Shown: positions 52,749 through 63,704, counted from the first letter of the stretch. The stretch: DNA of 64,000 nt from Shinisaurus crocodilurus (GCA_021292165.1 CM037879.1:20793525-20857524), one strand, 5' to 3'. The notes: generated by a model not told the origin, from the letters alone. Program-made: numbers and translations.

Positions 52749-53435
52749 TGGCTTGTGGGTCCTGAGGGAAGGGTGGGTCCGTCTGAAGCAGTGTCTGGAA
52801 ATGCCCTAAGAATTCAGTGGGAAAGCAAGTGGGAGGAAGGAGAAGCTGCAAAAACCACTTGATTGGCTTATAGTTATGGAACAATAATTCGAGCTGACAA
52901 AACACAGCCGAAGACCAACAACGCCAACAAAAACAATTCAGTTCAATTGCACTTAGCACTAAGCCCGGAAAAGAGCTGGAAAGGTGGGGGGGAGCATACA
53001 AGGAGCGTCGGGGGGGGGGTGTATTGAAGGAGATGAAGGCACAAGAGAGAAAATCTTGGCTTCAGTCGGAAGAAGGCACTGCATGCATTTTAAGGCTTCT
53101 GGCTGAACATTAACAGTATCCTCTTCTTTCTCTCCCCCCCCCTTTTTTTTTTTTGCAAAGTGCCCTAATGTGCTGTGCCTGAAGCCAACAGATAATCAGT
53201 TAATGGAGATTGCACTAGGGGAAATCTCCTTGTTTGAGAGGATTAGGGGGTCGGTGTGTGACCACTGGAACATTATCCTTGGAAGTGCCTCCCGAATCGT
53301 CAAGTCTCTCCTACTTAAATGGCATTAATATGTCACAGATGGGGTTCGGTTTCCAAATTTCCTATGATCATAAAGTGCCGTGGTCTCCCGACTATGGTGG
53401 TCACTTACCACCAAGAAAGGGTACCGAAGAGAAAC
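52177..53435. other. Non-coding stretch with microsatellites
   Basis: (GAAA)n plus (GGA)n at 52330-52378, a reversed SINE end at about 52425-52470, (CA)n at 52717-52747, G-run at 53010-53019, C/T run at 53136-53154. No exon was found. Confidence 0.4.
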
Positions 53436-53439
53436 CAGA

Positions 53440-53714
53440 CTTACATAAAGTTTGTGTATGCCAATTCATGTGTATAGAATGATGCAAATTTAGATACTGT
53501 GGGTCTAATTTAAATAGAAATGCAGTGCATCTCACCATAGTGGGGACGTTACTGTGACCGCTCAGTCTGCGGTCCATGTGCCAATGGACAACTTCAGGGC
53601 CCCTGTTCCTCCATCTTATGGTTCTTTCTCTTTAAACCAGACTTGGACTGGACAGCCCTTGAAGTGTAGAAGGCCTTCAAATAGAGGACTGTCCTCTGTA
53701 AAGTAGGACATATG
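53440..53714 (+). repeat. Repeat family U1, plus copy, left part
   Basis: 'gctcagtctgcggtccatgtgcc', 'gacttggactggacagcccttgaa', 'aggactgtcctctgtaaagtaggacatatg'. The last word continues at 54315 after the hAT insertion ('gacatatggccaccctatc'). Confidence 0.55.
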
Positions 53715-54314
53715 CAGGACCGGTGCAAGGCAGTTTGGCGCCCTAGGCAAAATTATATTTAGCACCCCCCTCTCATGCCGGGGGGGCCCCTCCGGAGCAA
53801 AGCAGCCGGGAAACGCCTGCTCGCCCGGTGCGCCACCCCGCCCTGGCCCCGCCACTGGGGCCAGCAGCCCTCTGCGGGCCTGGAGGCGGAGGCGCCTCCG
53901 GGACCCATTTCCAGGCAGCCGCTTTCCCCGCTGCCAAGCCGGCCTCACCTTACCCACCGCGCGGAGGCTCCGCGCAGCATCTCCAGTCGCCGCCGCCACA
54001 CATGCTCCTGACCCGGCCTAGCTCAGGAAGAGGTGCCCCCCGCTGAGGAAAGCTGAGCGCGACCCCGAGCCCGCCCGGCGCCCGCAATCCCACCGCACTG
54101 ACCTGGTGGTGCCTTTGTCGCCCATGGCCGGTGGCGTCTCCGCGGCTGCCCCGCCCGGCCGCCTCGCCGACAGTGGCAGGCAGGCAGCACGTCGCCCAAC
54201 AGTCCCGGCGGCGGCGAGGAAGAGTCGGCTGGCAGGAGCGGAGCGTTTCTGCGCCCCCTTCAGCCACGCGCCCTAGGCAGCCGCCTAGTTCGCCTAGCGG
54301 TAGCGCTGGCCCTG
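53715..54314. mobile_element. GC- and CpG-rich hAT-type element
   Basis: Begins CAGGACCGGTGC and ends GCGCTGGCCCTG; gacatatg is duplicated exactly on both sides (53707-53714, 54315-54322). 'cgccctaggca' words occur near both ends in inverted order. The 600-bp interior is extremely GC-rich with many CpGs and long chance frames, but there is no known domain. It is inserted in repeat U1. Confidence 0.9.
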
Positions 54315-54399
54315 GACATATGGCCACCCTATCTCCAACTGCACCTCTTTAATAGGTACAACTCCATTTCGCTCATTCTGTGTACAAGTTGCACCAATT

Positions 54400-54650
54400 T
54401 TATTTATTTATTTATTTATTTATTTATCATATTTATATCCCACCTTTTTTTCCTGCAAGGAATCCAAGGCGGCATAGATGATCCTCCCTCCTCTCACTTT
54501 ATCTTCACAACAACTCTGTAAGGAAGGTGAGGCTAGGAGTCAGTGACTAGCCCAAAGTCATCCAGTGAGCTTCATGGCAGACTGGGGACTTGGACCTGGA
54601 TTTCCCCGAGTCCCAGTCCAACACTCTAACCACTACACCACACTGGCTCC
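54400..54650 (-). mobile_element. Squamate tRNA-derived SINE
   Basis: (ttta)n tail, 'tatcccacctttttttcctgcaagg' body and head 'gagtcccagtccaacactctaaccactacaccacactgg'. Confidence 0.88.
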
Positions 54651-55099
54651 CCAGCGGCTAATACTGGAGCTCACTTGCTACCAGCTTCTGTATATAAATA
54701 GCAATGACTTTTGTCTTGAAATATGAGTATTCGATCTCAGGGGAAGGTAGGGAGACCCACCTATGATGCTGTATATATAGTTTGATCTATTTTTTGTAAG
54801 TATTCATTCAACTGTAGATTTCTGCTGCCCTCTGCTGTGTAGTGTCGGTAAAGGTGGGGAAAGCAATTATTATTAAGCCACCTGAAAAATTACAACAGAA
54901 TTGCTTTTTAATTACAGCTGAGGCTATAATAGAACATATAACACAGAGTCTGCATAATTTCAAGGCTTCGTTTGCTCTTCCAAGTAAATGCGTAACTACA
55001 GTGCTTTGTAAAAGGTCCCTAATGTTTACAGATGCACGACTGATGGTTACCAGGCTAATTTTACGAGGCGGAGTGGGTGGAATATGGAAGCGCACAACC
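54651..55099. other. Single-copy-looking non-coding DNA
   Basis: 54840-55080 is repeat-free ('gaaagcaattattattaagccacc', 'ctttttaattacagctgaggc', 'tgcataatttcaaggc'). Candidate conserved element. Confidence 0.35.
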
Positions 55100-55102
55100 T
55101 AA

Positions 55103-55807
55103 CAGCGCAATCCTATGGCCGCTAGGCAGTGTCTCGATGGCCATAGGATTTTTTTCGGATTCCCAGCTACGAGGTCAGAAAATCTCTCTGACCTCGTAAC
55201 TGAAGATCCGCGCTCGGATCCCTCCTCCCCCTCCCTTTATTTATTTATTTATTTATTATATTTATACCCCGCCTTTTTTCCTGCAAGGAACCCAAGGCAG
55301 CTTACATAATCCTCCTCCTCCTCCTCCTCCTCTCCATTTTATCCTCACAACAACCCTGTGAGGTAGGGTTAGGCTGGGAGTCAGTGACTGGCCCAGAGTC
55401 ACCCAGTGAGCTTCATGGCCGAGCGGGGACTAGAACCCGGATCTCCCGAGTCCCAGTCCAACACTCTCACCACTACGCCACGCTGGCTCTCACGCCACTC
55501 CAGCGGCTTCTCTGAGGTCATAACGGCGACCTCGGAGAAGGGCTTTTGGGGGGTGTTCCAGCCTGGGAGTGGGGAGGGGAGGAGACCAGCACTGCCAAGA
55601 TTCAACATGTCCTGGTGGCGCCTCAGCCTCCTTCCCTCCCGCTCCGAAGTGCCACACTTAGAGAGCCAAAATCAGCCATCTAAGTGCTTTGCAGAGTGAG
55701 AGGAGCATGGAGGCGCCCTTCGGCCCCACGCTCCTCCCTCCCTCCATAAGATACCTGTCATCCTCCCGAGTTTGGAGGCTTACGGGCATCCACATAGGAC
55801 TGTGCTC
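55103..55807. mobile_element. Long Harbinger-like element carrying a nested SINE
   Basis: Ends 'cagcgcaatcctatgg' and 'cataggactgtgctc' are inverted relatives, with TAA on both sides (55100-55102, 55808-55810). The SINE occupies 55236-55491. Outside it the element has 'gaggtcagaaaatctctctgacctcg' and 'gccatctaagtgctttgcag'. Confidence 0.7.
55236..55491 (-). mobile_element. Squamate tRNA-derived SINE inside a DNA element
   Basis: Full-length copy with a TCC expansion ('cctcctcctcctcctcctc') and an intact B-box region ('gactagaacccgg'). Confidence 0.9.
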
Positions 55808-55810
55808 TAA

Positions 55811-56250
55811 AATCAGTGGCGGATGATTTTAGGTACTGTTGTATAACCCTGTTTTGGGGCTGGGATCCAGCACCATGGATAGCTCCTTTAAAGCTCAGAG
55901 TAAAATCTGGAGTGGATACACAGCCCCGCTGACATTGGAGCCACCACCAGCCACCACTGCCTAAAATGCTCAACTAGTGGGCTACATCATGCTCCTCTTT
56001 GCGGTCCCTTGCAGCACGGGCAGATGAACTAAAATCCTACAGACAGATTCCCAAGTGCCTTTAATTGGAAGGAAGTCACTACAGAGTAAGTCCCGGTCCT
56101 CCACTACAGCTGATTGCACACATGCATGGCCTTGCTTCTAGAGGCCAATGAACAGCAGCCTGTGAGAGTCGGGTGAAGGCAGATGGACTTCCCAAATGCC
56201 AAAATCATGTTCTCGGGTCCCTCACGACTTGCCTGATCCATCAGCAGTGG
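55811..56250. other. Non-coding stretch
   Basis: 55850-55960 holds a reversed copy of the short repeat seen at 28655-28760. No gene was seen. Confidence 0.4.
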
Positions 56251-56254
56251 TACA

Positions 56255-56590
56255 GTGGCAAATTCTGAGGTGCAGGCAGTTCACCATAACAGTCCCCATA
56301 GCCACGTACCCCCCAGGGAGAGTCCACAGATCCAAGCAGCTGTGATGATCCATATCAACAACCAAGGTCTTTGGCAAAGCTCATGGGTCTCAATTGCCCA
56401 TTCAAGGCCAACCCTACCCCCCACCCCCAGAATACTTTGCATGACAGCAGGGAACAATATATTGTTGTTAGGAAAATTCATTACCCACCCACCCACCCAG
56501 CTACTGTGAGGATTGCAGCTAAGCCCAGAGGGAATTCTGAAGGGGTAGGCAGATGATGTCAGCAGTCCCTGCTGATAATAATAATATATA
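56255..56590 (+). repeat. Unclassified dispersed repeat (as at 34760)
   Basis: 'gcaggcagttcaccataacagtcccc', 'aacaatatattgttgttaggaaaattcatt', 'gcagatgatgtcagc' in the same order as the 34.8-kb copy. Confidence 0.45.
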
Positions 56591-56842
56591 ATTATAAGTG
56601 CTGACCCCGTGGCTCTGTGAGTCTCCATTACACACTGCCCATAGACAATGCTTCCTTCCTTCGTATCAGAGCAGGTTTCACCTGGTGTGTCTGTGTGTGT
56701 TGTGGGAGCAGGGTGGGTATGACTCGTATGTTATAGATAGGGTTGTACCCAATGTTAGTCTAACTTAAGTCCCTTTCTCTTCAATGGGCCTACTCTAGGT
56801 CGAACTAAGGTTGGATACAATCCTCACTGATATTTATTCATA

Positions 56843-56915
56843 GATTTATAGATCATAGAGTTGGAAGGGGCCTACAAGGCCATCGAGTCCAACCCTCTGC
56901 TCGATGCAGGAAACT
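56843..56915 (-). mobile_element. CR1 LINE 3' end fragment
   Basis: 'gatcatagagttggaaggggcctacaaggccatcgagtccaacc' is a CR1 3' terminus in complement. Confidence 0.8.
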
Positions 56916-57296
56916 AGAGGAGGGGTCTCCCATCCAAGTAACAACCAGGCCTGACCCTGCTTAGCTTTCCATGCTCAGACAAGCTGAGCCAGCGTGAGCC
57001 ACAGGCCTTAGTTAAGTCCCATTGATTTCTGCCGAAACCATACTTCCAAGCAGGCTACTCAGTACCATGGTTAATCCACTTTATAACACACTGGCATGCA
57101 AAGGCACATCATGGGCCAGAGGTAGGCAGCATTTGAGAGGAAGCTGTGGAACGGCACACAGATTTGCAGAGCATCACAAAGTGGCTACTTCCGTTCTATG
57201 GTCTTCTGCAAGTCGTACGCCTTTGCCCTAGCCAGAGCGATAGCTGCAGGGGTTTTCATGCAAGAGCAGCCTTGTATCCGCCTATGTTCTTGTGGA

Positions 57297-57500
57297 TGGT
57301 TGTTCTGAAAATGACAGATAGCCTAGAGGGGTCCCTAAGTAAGAAAGCTGCAAAGTTTCAGAAGAATAGGTGCAGTGGGTCATGTGGGAGTCCTCAATTG
57401 GGGGGGGGGGATTTGTATGAAAATGGCACATGCCATAGAGGTGTCCCCAGGCAAGAGACCTGCAAAGTTTCAGAAGGATCTGCATAGGGGCTAAGGAGTC
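57297..57500 (+). repeat. Diverged tandem duplication, about 112-bp period
   Basis: 'tgaaaatgacagatagcctagaggggtcccta' with 'ctgcaaagtttcagaaga' is repeated about 112 bp on as 'tgaaaatggcacatgccatagaggtgtcccca' with 'ctgcaaagtttcagaagg'. Confidence 0.6.
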
Positions 57501-57716
57501 CTGATGATTGAAAACCAGTTTAAAGCTTTTTCGACAGTGAAGCCTGGTGATGCTGGAAGAATGACCAGCTCACAGTCCCAGACTTGCCCTCCCACAAAGC
57601 ACAGTGATTGGAGCCCCAGGTAAAACATGCCCTAGGACTAGAAGGCGGACCTGTCAGTCACTTCACTACACTCTCTCCTTTCTCTTCCCCCTTGCTCATA
57701 ATCACAGTGTTTAGAG

Positions 57717-58034
57717 CAGGGGCGGGCAACCTTGGGAGATCTGGAGGCAATTTCCCTCCCCCTGCAGGCCACACCTTTCCTCCTGTGGCACCAGAATTTT
57801 TTTTTTAAACTTAAAATTGGCATCCAGAGCAGCTATGGAGCACCAAAAAAGTTTTTTTTTTAAATTAGCATGTTTGCAAGCTAATTTTGACCCTTTTAGC
57901 TATGGAGCAGTAAAAGGGTCCAAACAGGATCAAAATGGCCACTCTGGTTGCCTTTTTTTAAAAAATTGGGGGCATAGTGAGAGGTGGAGGAGGTGTAGCA
58001 GGGGGCAATGGGGGTCACATGTAGTCCACCCCTG
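57717..58034. mobile_element. hAT-type MITE with perfect 8-bp duplication
   Basis: Termini CAGGGGCGGGCAACC and GTCCACCCCTG; gtttagag on both sides (57709-57716, 58035-58042). The interior contains 'tatggagca' twice and A/T-runs. Confidence 0.88.
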
Positions 58035-58042
58035 GTTTAGAG

Positions 58043-59045
58043 AAATGAAAACAAAATATGTTATTTGCAAGAGACAAAAAGATATCTCCACCATGTATCC
58101 CACATTTCTGAAACACGAGCCACTAAGGAAGCCTTATTCTGGAACGGGTTCAGTTCTGTTGGCTCCTGAGGGAAGACGTCATCCACCTCACCTCAGGAAG
58201 CATCATGACTGCATAGAAGAGGCCCGATTCTGCCCCAAAGCCAATGCACATCCTATATACGTATATCTATATCTCCTGTGGGCGTGGCTATGGATTCTCC
58301 TCCGGGGGGGGACGACGACAGTGATGGGGCTGTCATAAAAAAAACTCCTGCACTTCAAAATTTACCACTACACGAACACTTGCAGGCCAGAGTCCTAGGG
58401 AGGAAAATGAGCACCGAATGGATATGTAGGACTAGGAGGGATACAGTGACCTCCTGTTGAAGCAACAACTGTGGTCCACTGCTGTGCACACAGACATGGC
58501 TGAACGGACTGGGTTGTAGCTGCAGTTGTATTGCCTCTTATCGTTATTCCCCAATTCCAGAAATGGGCCATTGTGAATCATTTGGAAATCATACTAGGAG
58601 AAAGCAGCTTTTCTCATCATGCTTTCTAGTGTTTGATTAAAGGGGAGGAAAATAGTCTCTCTGAGGCATCATCTTCCACCTTGCATCAAAAAAAAAAAAA
58701 AAAAGGTTAGTTTTCTAATAACTGGCTTGGCATTCGCCCTCAGTTTAATTTAAAAAGAGGGAGGAAATGCAGCTCAAGGGTGGATAAAGATTCCTGAACG
58801 AATGGCTTCCCTTAAGTTAATCTGTGCAATCACATTAACTTTTCATTGAATGATATATGGTTCAAGGCTAATTGTATTAATATATAACGAGGCATTGCAG
58901 TAGAATGAAGGCCGCCCCGTGCTGCATAAGCAGAGCAGATAGGGCCAGTTCCAAATCAATATGGTTCTAAAAATATTGATTCATCTTTCTTTTCCCTGAA
59001 CATTGTCCCTGAGTATTGGGAAGTTCAAGGCATTTGCAAGGGCAT
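58043..59045. other. Single-copy-looking non-coding DNA
   Basis: 58560-58990 is AT-rich and repeat-free except an A-run at 58687-58704 ('cattgaatgatatatgg', 'ggctaattgtattaatatataacg'). Candidate conserved element. Confidence 0.35.
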
Positions 59046-59048
59046 TTT

Positions 59049-59050
<2 letters not shown>

Positions 59051-59137
<87 letters not shown>
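59051..59137. repeat. Compound (GT)n(GA)n microsatellite
   Basis: About 17 GT units run directly into about 26 GA units. Confidence 0.97.
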
Positions 59138-59140
<3 letters not shown>

Positions 59141-59370
59141 AGCATAGGGTAAGGTCTGAGCATTTCACCAATTATGGTTTCTCCCAAAGGTCAACACAAT
59201 GATTTCATTAAAATAAAATGCAATGAAACTCAACGATCATGCTGTACAGATCAATAAAAGAAACCTTTAAATCTTATTGATCTTTCAGACAGTTTACAAT
59301 AGTCTGCTTTACAAAGCCTTTTCTCAATTTTTGTGCAGATGGCAAAACTGACTATCAATGAGGTATGAGC

Positions 59371-59392
59371 ACGTGTGTGTGTGTGTGTGTGT
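59371..59392. repeat. (GT)n microsatellite
   Basis: About 11 GT units. Confidence 0.95.
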
Positions 59393-59749
59393 TTAAAGAC
59401 AACCTGGGGAGAAACAGCGATTCGCCCAAACATTCATGAAATTGACCCAGTAATTTGAGGAGAAACGGTTTCATGAAATGCCTCCCCCCCAACTTTGTTT
59501 CTCCAAATCACGTTGCTGATTCTTCAGCGCGTTTACTTGGGCAAGTAACTCATATTGAACTCAATGGGGCTTTACTTCTGATTGCACTGTTGATCTGTGA
59601 TTCCCCACCCCACCCCCACCCCCAAAGGCATGTGATGGCTTTTAAACTGTTGGGTCTGCAAAGCAACTTTGTATTTTTATTTATTTCTTTTTGCAGGAGA
59701 TTCTTATTTTTTTTTAAAGAAGAAAAAGTCCAAATGTAAAAAATAAAAA

Positions 59750-59975
59750 TAATAAAATCCCCAGTAATTCATGTTTATGGGGCATTATTTCTGATGGTGA
59801 AAATGTGGTTTTCTCTGGTGTATTTGCACTATTCCGCTATACCACAGTGCCACCTAGAGTTTATGCAGCAGAAAAGCAGGAAAAGAAACTCTCCTCATTT
59901 AGTGCTCAGATCTCAATTCTGCGACAAAACTGAAAGTAGATGCAGCAGATCAACAGCCTTGTGTAGAAAAGCCCA
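59750..59975. mobile_element. MITE with 'ttttctacatgaggc' ends, right part only
   Basis: 'cacagtgccacctagagtttatgcagcagaaaagcagg' to 'cttgtgtagaaaagccc' matches 23250-23389. Confidence 0.6.
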
Positions 59976-60326
59976 AGTGTGCCTTTTAGCTAGAGATAAT
60001 AATGCAGCAACTAAATACTGCCTGAAAGCAACGTGTATCTGTATACTGTACTGAATCTAAGACCTGCGAAAATGCAGTTAAAGCACCTGAATTCAGGAGT
60101 ACTAGGATGAAGCATTCTGCCAGAAAGCACTTCCCCTGCTGAAAACTGCAGTAAGATACAGCAATAACAAATAATGGAAGAGGCCTCCTACCTTTTTTGC
60201 ACCACCTGTACAAAACCTTTGGTGCATTGGTAATTTACTTTATGTAACGATCAGATAAATACTGAGAGGTCATCGTTCGAAATGTTAAGGCGGTAAAAAA
60301 GATACACAATGAACAAAACGTTAAAT

Positions 60327-60394
60327 CAGTGTTCTCCAACCTTGGGTCCCCAGATGTTTTTGGCCTACAACTCCCAGCATGCCCCAGCCAGCAT
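60327..60394. mobile_element. Left half of the 'cagtgttctccaacc' hAT MITE
   Basis: Runs from the terminus CAGTGTTCTCCAACCTTGGG to the palindrome centre 'ccccagccagc' and stops there. The sequence is nearly identical to the left arm at 30075. Confidence 0.75.
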
Positions 60395-60805
60395 AGGATG
60401 AAAAATGATTTGACCTGTAAACTATGAGCAATTGAGTTACATTTCTCTATAGTATGGGTAACGTCTAGGCTGTTGTTGTATTTTCAAATACTGTATGTTT
60501 TTGATAGTGTGCAATCATTTAGAAGAAAGAAAATCAACTCAAAGTCTTCCTTGCCTGCATTTGAAATCCCAAATGTCCTGTGCTGCACAGTAAATTATGT
60601 GCTATGCGCTTTTACTGTGTGACGGAGCAGCACACCAACCACCTGCCAGGGAATGCCCGACTGAGCATTGCTTATACCTGCTGACACTCCTGATGTAAGC
60701 TAATGGCTTACATGGCAAGGCACCAGGTGCAGAAGTCAGGGATCCCACCAACCATTCATCTCCATGCTGAGTAATGACGCCAGAGGGGGTTACATCATGG
60801 TTCAC

Positions 60806-60811
60806 TTTATT
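60806..60811 (-). terminator. SLC22A7: AATAAA polyadenylation signal of the SLC22 transporter gene
   Basis: The hexamer lies about 110 nt downstream of the stop codon in transcript direction. Cleavage would be expected about 15-25 nt beyond, near 60785-60790. Confidence 0.7.
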
Positions 60812-60918
60812 GTGGTGTAAGATCTAATCCTGCGCTCAGTTGTCTCTACGTGGTCCTTGATCCCCCCTTCTGCAGTCCCCCGATCCCCCGCTGCCAGCAG
60901 CATCAACTGCTCAGCAGG

Positions 60919-60994
60919 TCACTTCTGTAATGACTGCAGAGGCACGACTTCAGAGACATCTGCACTCAGCGGTTTCTTGCTCTTCGAGCTGCAG
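60919..60994 (-). CDS. SLC22A7: SLC22A7-like organic anion transporter, last coding exon
   Basis: The minus-strand acceptor 'cctcttctctttag' is followed by one base completing a split codon and 24 residues, CSSKSKKPLSADVSEVVPLQ and four more, then TGA. It supplies the cytoplasmic C-terminal tail after the last membrane segment. The phase fits the AG-ending upstream exon at 61756. Tails of this kind are variable in SLC22 proteins, so recognition rests on phase, splice sites and the polyadenylation signal just downstream. The 760-bp intron before it carries a U1 repeat, a reversed short repeat and an L2 tail. Confidence 0.7.
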
Positions 60995-61139
60995 CTAAAG
61001 AGAAGAGGAAAAGATTGTGGACAATTCCTACCATGGAAATGGGACTGAAGGAAAATTAAGGGCGGGTAGATTCTCATGATTATTTTTCCAAGAGCAAGCA
61101 GGCCATTAAATCCAGAATCTAACATTGGGTGTCCATGTG

Positions 61140-61330
61140 TCATACATACTCTGTAGAGGACTTTTCTCTGTTTGAAGGTGCCCTCTATCTAAAGGGCTGT
61201 CCAGTGAAAGTCTGGTTTAAAATTAAGGAACCATAAGAAGGGAAATCGGAGGCCCGGAAGTTGCTCATCAACAGTGAGCACCCAGAGAACAGACTGAGCA
61301 GGCACACACACGTCACAGCCTGCCCCACTA
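61140..61330 (-). repeat. Repeat family U1, minus copy (intronic)
   Basis: 'ctctgtagaggacttttctctg', 'agggctgtccag.gaaagtctggttta', 'gtgagcacccagag.acagactgagc'. Confidence 0.5.
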
Positions 61331-61647
61331 TGGGGAGATGTATTTCTGTTTAATTCATACTAAAGCTTACTATGTGCCAACTCGCCCCTTCATTAACTGT
61401 ACTGCTATTTTGGGTTAGCACCGTGGATCGCTCCTATAAAGCTCCAACCAAAAGATGCAATGGATAAGGAGCCCCACTGACGCAGCAGTCAGTCACCAGC
61501 CTCCCCAGCTGCCTGCAGTTCTGGACCCTCCTTGGAAGCGTAACAGCTATGGGGACTGTTGGGATGAGTGCCTGCAGTTCAAAGTATGCCACTGCAGCAC
61601 TGCCAGCGCCATCTCCCGCAGTAACCCCCGCCCCCTTTACAGAGCGA

Positions 61648-61715
61648 CTTCACTTATTTATTTATTTATTTATTTTATTTTATTTCTATACCGCCCAATA
61701 GCCGAAGCTCTTGTG
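61648..61715 (-). mobile_element. L2-type LINE tail (intronic)
   Basis: (ttta)n then 'tttctataccgcccaatagccgaagctctt'. Confidence 0.6.
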
Positions 61716-61755
61716 TTGACAAGGCCACGCCCGGCCTAGTCTCTCACGGTCTCAC

Positions 61756-61962
61756 CTTTGCTTTTCCACATCCTCGACGGTCTCCGGCAGCTGGGTGTGT
61801 GACGTTTCAGGGAGGAAGAAGGCTGCTGAGCCACAAAGCACTGCCAGGACACAGTACGTCACTTGGGGCAGAGGCTTCCACAGGCTGTCCAGCAGGAAGA
61901 TGAGAGGAGCCACGGACCCGCCCAGACGTGCCATGAAGGAGCAGTAGCCCTGCCCATTCTGT
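61756..61962 (-). CDS. SLC22A7: SLC22A7-like organic anion transporter, penultimate coding exon
   Basis: Bounded on the minus strand by 'gctttgtttctag' and the donor AAAG/GTGAG; 207 bp, phase 2 at both ends. It encodes the last two membrane segments of a major-facilitator transporter: after Gln-Asn-Gly, 'GYCSFMARLGGSVAPLIFLL' (TM11), a short loop, then 'VTYCVLAVLCGSAAFFLPET' (TM12), and the juxtamembrane 'QLPETVEDVEKQ'. The RLGGS-APL segment and LPET...QLPET.EDVE pattern are characteristic of SLC22A7 (OAT2) and related organic anion transporters of the basolateral membrane of liver and kidney cells. Where paralogues usually have Thr-Gly-Met, this protein has Asn-Gly-Gln. Family assignment is firm; the exact paralogue is inference. 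Confidence 0.88.
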
Positions 61963-62079
61963 CTAGAAACAAAGCAAAGAGGTGTTCCTTCCTTCCAAGG
62001 AGGCCTTGCAGCGCTTGTGCAAACTCTCCCACCGCCTGAGGCAGGAGAGGCCCTCTGCTCTGCCCCGCCACCCTGCTGT

Positions 62080-62400
62080 CCATGGGCACTTGCTGAAATA
62101 AAGGGACGGGCCCTGATGATCTCTGTTGCATCTGACCCCCCTAGACTAGCTGGCTTTTTGCCCACACGTGCTTCCCTTCTTGCTGCCCACCTCCCCCTGA
62201 ATCATTCTGCCTGAGGATTTTTTTCTGAACTCAAATGCCCTCCTCTCCCCTGTCCATACATCCCTTTTTACAAATAGGGGTGTCCTTAGGAGACAGGGTC
62301 CTTTACAGATTTTAGAGTATATGTAAATTAGTATATGCAAATTTGTGTTTTGTTTTGTTTTTTGTCCTGTGGGCCTGAGCCCCAGATCTTTTCAGTATCC
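62080..62400 (-). repeat. Unclassified dispersed repeat (as at 4920), intronic
   Basis: 'ctagctggctttttgcccacacgtgcttccc', 'tcaaatgccctcctctcccctgtccat', 'taggagacagggtcctttacagat', 'gtatatgcaaatttgtg'. Confidence 0.55.
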
Positions 62401-62555
62401 ACCACCCCTGGAGATGGCCATGCCCAAGTGTCCGGCTCTGAGGGGTATTTCCTTAAGAGTCAGGCACTGTGGGAGGAGGGGTGTCCCTGGAGATCGCCTG
62501 AGGTCCAGGCTTGCTCTGAGAGGATCTGCAGAATGGGCAGCGGCAACAGGGTGGG

Positions 62556-62695
62556 TAGGGCAAGTCTAGTGCCGCATCCTGTTCCCACTGTAGGCAACCA
62601 GATGCCCATGGGAAGCTCACAAGCAGGACATGAGCATAACAGCACCCTCCCGCTTGTGTTCCCCAGGAACTCCTATTGAGAGGCACACTGCCTCC
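62556..62695 (-). mobile_element. CR1 LINE internal fragment (intronic)
   Basis: 'ggcaaccagatgcccatgggaagctcacaagcaggacatgagcataacagcaccctcccgc' and 'cactgcctcc' are CR1 tail blocks lacking the very 3' end. Confidence 0.7.
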
Positions 62696-63006
62696 AATTT
62701 GACAATGTTGATAATTTTACAATTATAGCGTACTAAATTGTTTGTTTTAATTTTTAGCAGAGCCATTGCCTGAGTAAAGAAATATTAGTTGAATCATTGC
62801 TTTAGTAATGTATTAAGCTTGCATATGAGTAAAAGTAATCAAAAGGGGTTCTAATTGATAAATTTAACTGATCAATCAGTTCAACATGATTTATTGATTG
62901 ATTTGTTCGCTTTGTGCCCCACCTTTTCCACCAAGAAATTGGCATTTAAGATGGCTTGAATCTAACTGATGAATCAATTCAACATTGCAGCCCTAAGTTT
63001 TAGTAG

Positions 63007-63394
63007 GGGCTTTTCTACATGAGTCTTTTAACCCACCACTTTACGTAGGCTTCTGCTTCTGGATTCTTTGCAGAATTAAGATCACTACTTTACACATGCT
63101 TCCCCCCCCCCCCTGGTGGGGCTTTCTTTTTCTGCCTTTCTATATGTTCCATTGCACAACCACAAGATGGTGCTGTGGTATAGCAGAATAGTGCAAATCC
63201 GCAAATGCACAATGGTTTCATGCTGCCATTCACAGATAATACTAGAATTTCCTCGATCTAAAAAAAGCTGCGGAAATGGTTGCAAAGAACGGGAGAGGCC
63301 CTGGAAGAGGATGACATCGTGTAAAGCACCCGTAAACTACCATGAGTGAGGAATCACAAGCACACAAGAAATGCCTCATGTAGAAAGGCTCTAA
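63007..63394. mobile_element. MITE with 'ttttctacatgag' ends, inverted copy (intronic)
   Basis: Ends 'ggggcttttctacatgag' and 'ctcatgtagaaaggctc'; the interior in opposite orientation to 23031 ('caagatggtgctgtggtatagcagaatagtgcaaat'). TAG precedes and TAA follows the ends. Confidence 0.6.
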
Positions 63395-63574
63395 ATGTTG
63401 TGGAAAAGCAAATTCATAGAATGTATTTATTTGGGGTAGCACAGGCTAGAATACTCTACCCCAGCCTGGTGCTCTCCAGATGTGTTGGACTGCAACTCCC
63501 ATATTCCCACCCAGCAAACACACCTGGAGTGCACCATATTGGGGAAGGTGGGGCTAGAATCCAGGATAGTGGAA

Positions 63575-63640
63575 CAAACATAAGAAGAACCCTGTTGGAT
63601 CAGACCCGAAGTTCACTTATCCCAGCATTCTACGGTGGCA
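63575..63640 (-). mobile_element. CR1 LINE 3' end fragment (intronic)
   Basis: 'aacataagaagaaccctgttggatcagaccc' is the complement of the CR1 terminus. Confidence 0.75.
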
Positions 63641-63704
63641 AACCACAAGCTAACAGATATTACCAGCTGAGTTCCTTTTCAGCTCAAAGGGATCTCCCTC
63701 TTAC

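Noticed and set aside
53616..54352. Several long frames on both strands in GC-rich DNA
   Set aside because: They fall in the CpG-rich hAT MITE, where stop codons are rare by composition; reading frames cross its ends and flanking repeats.
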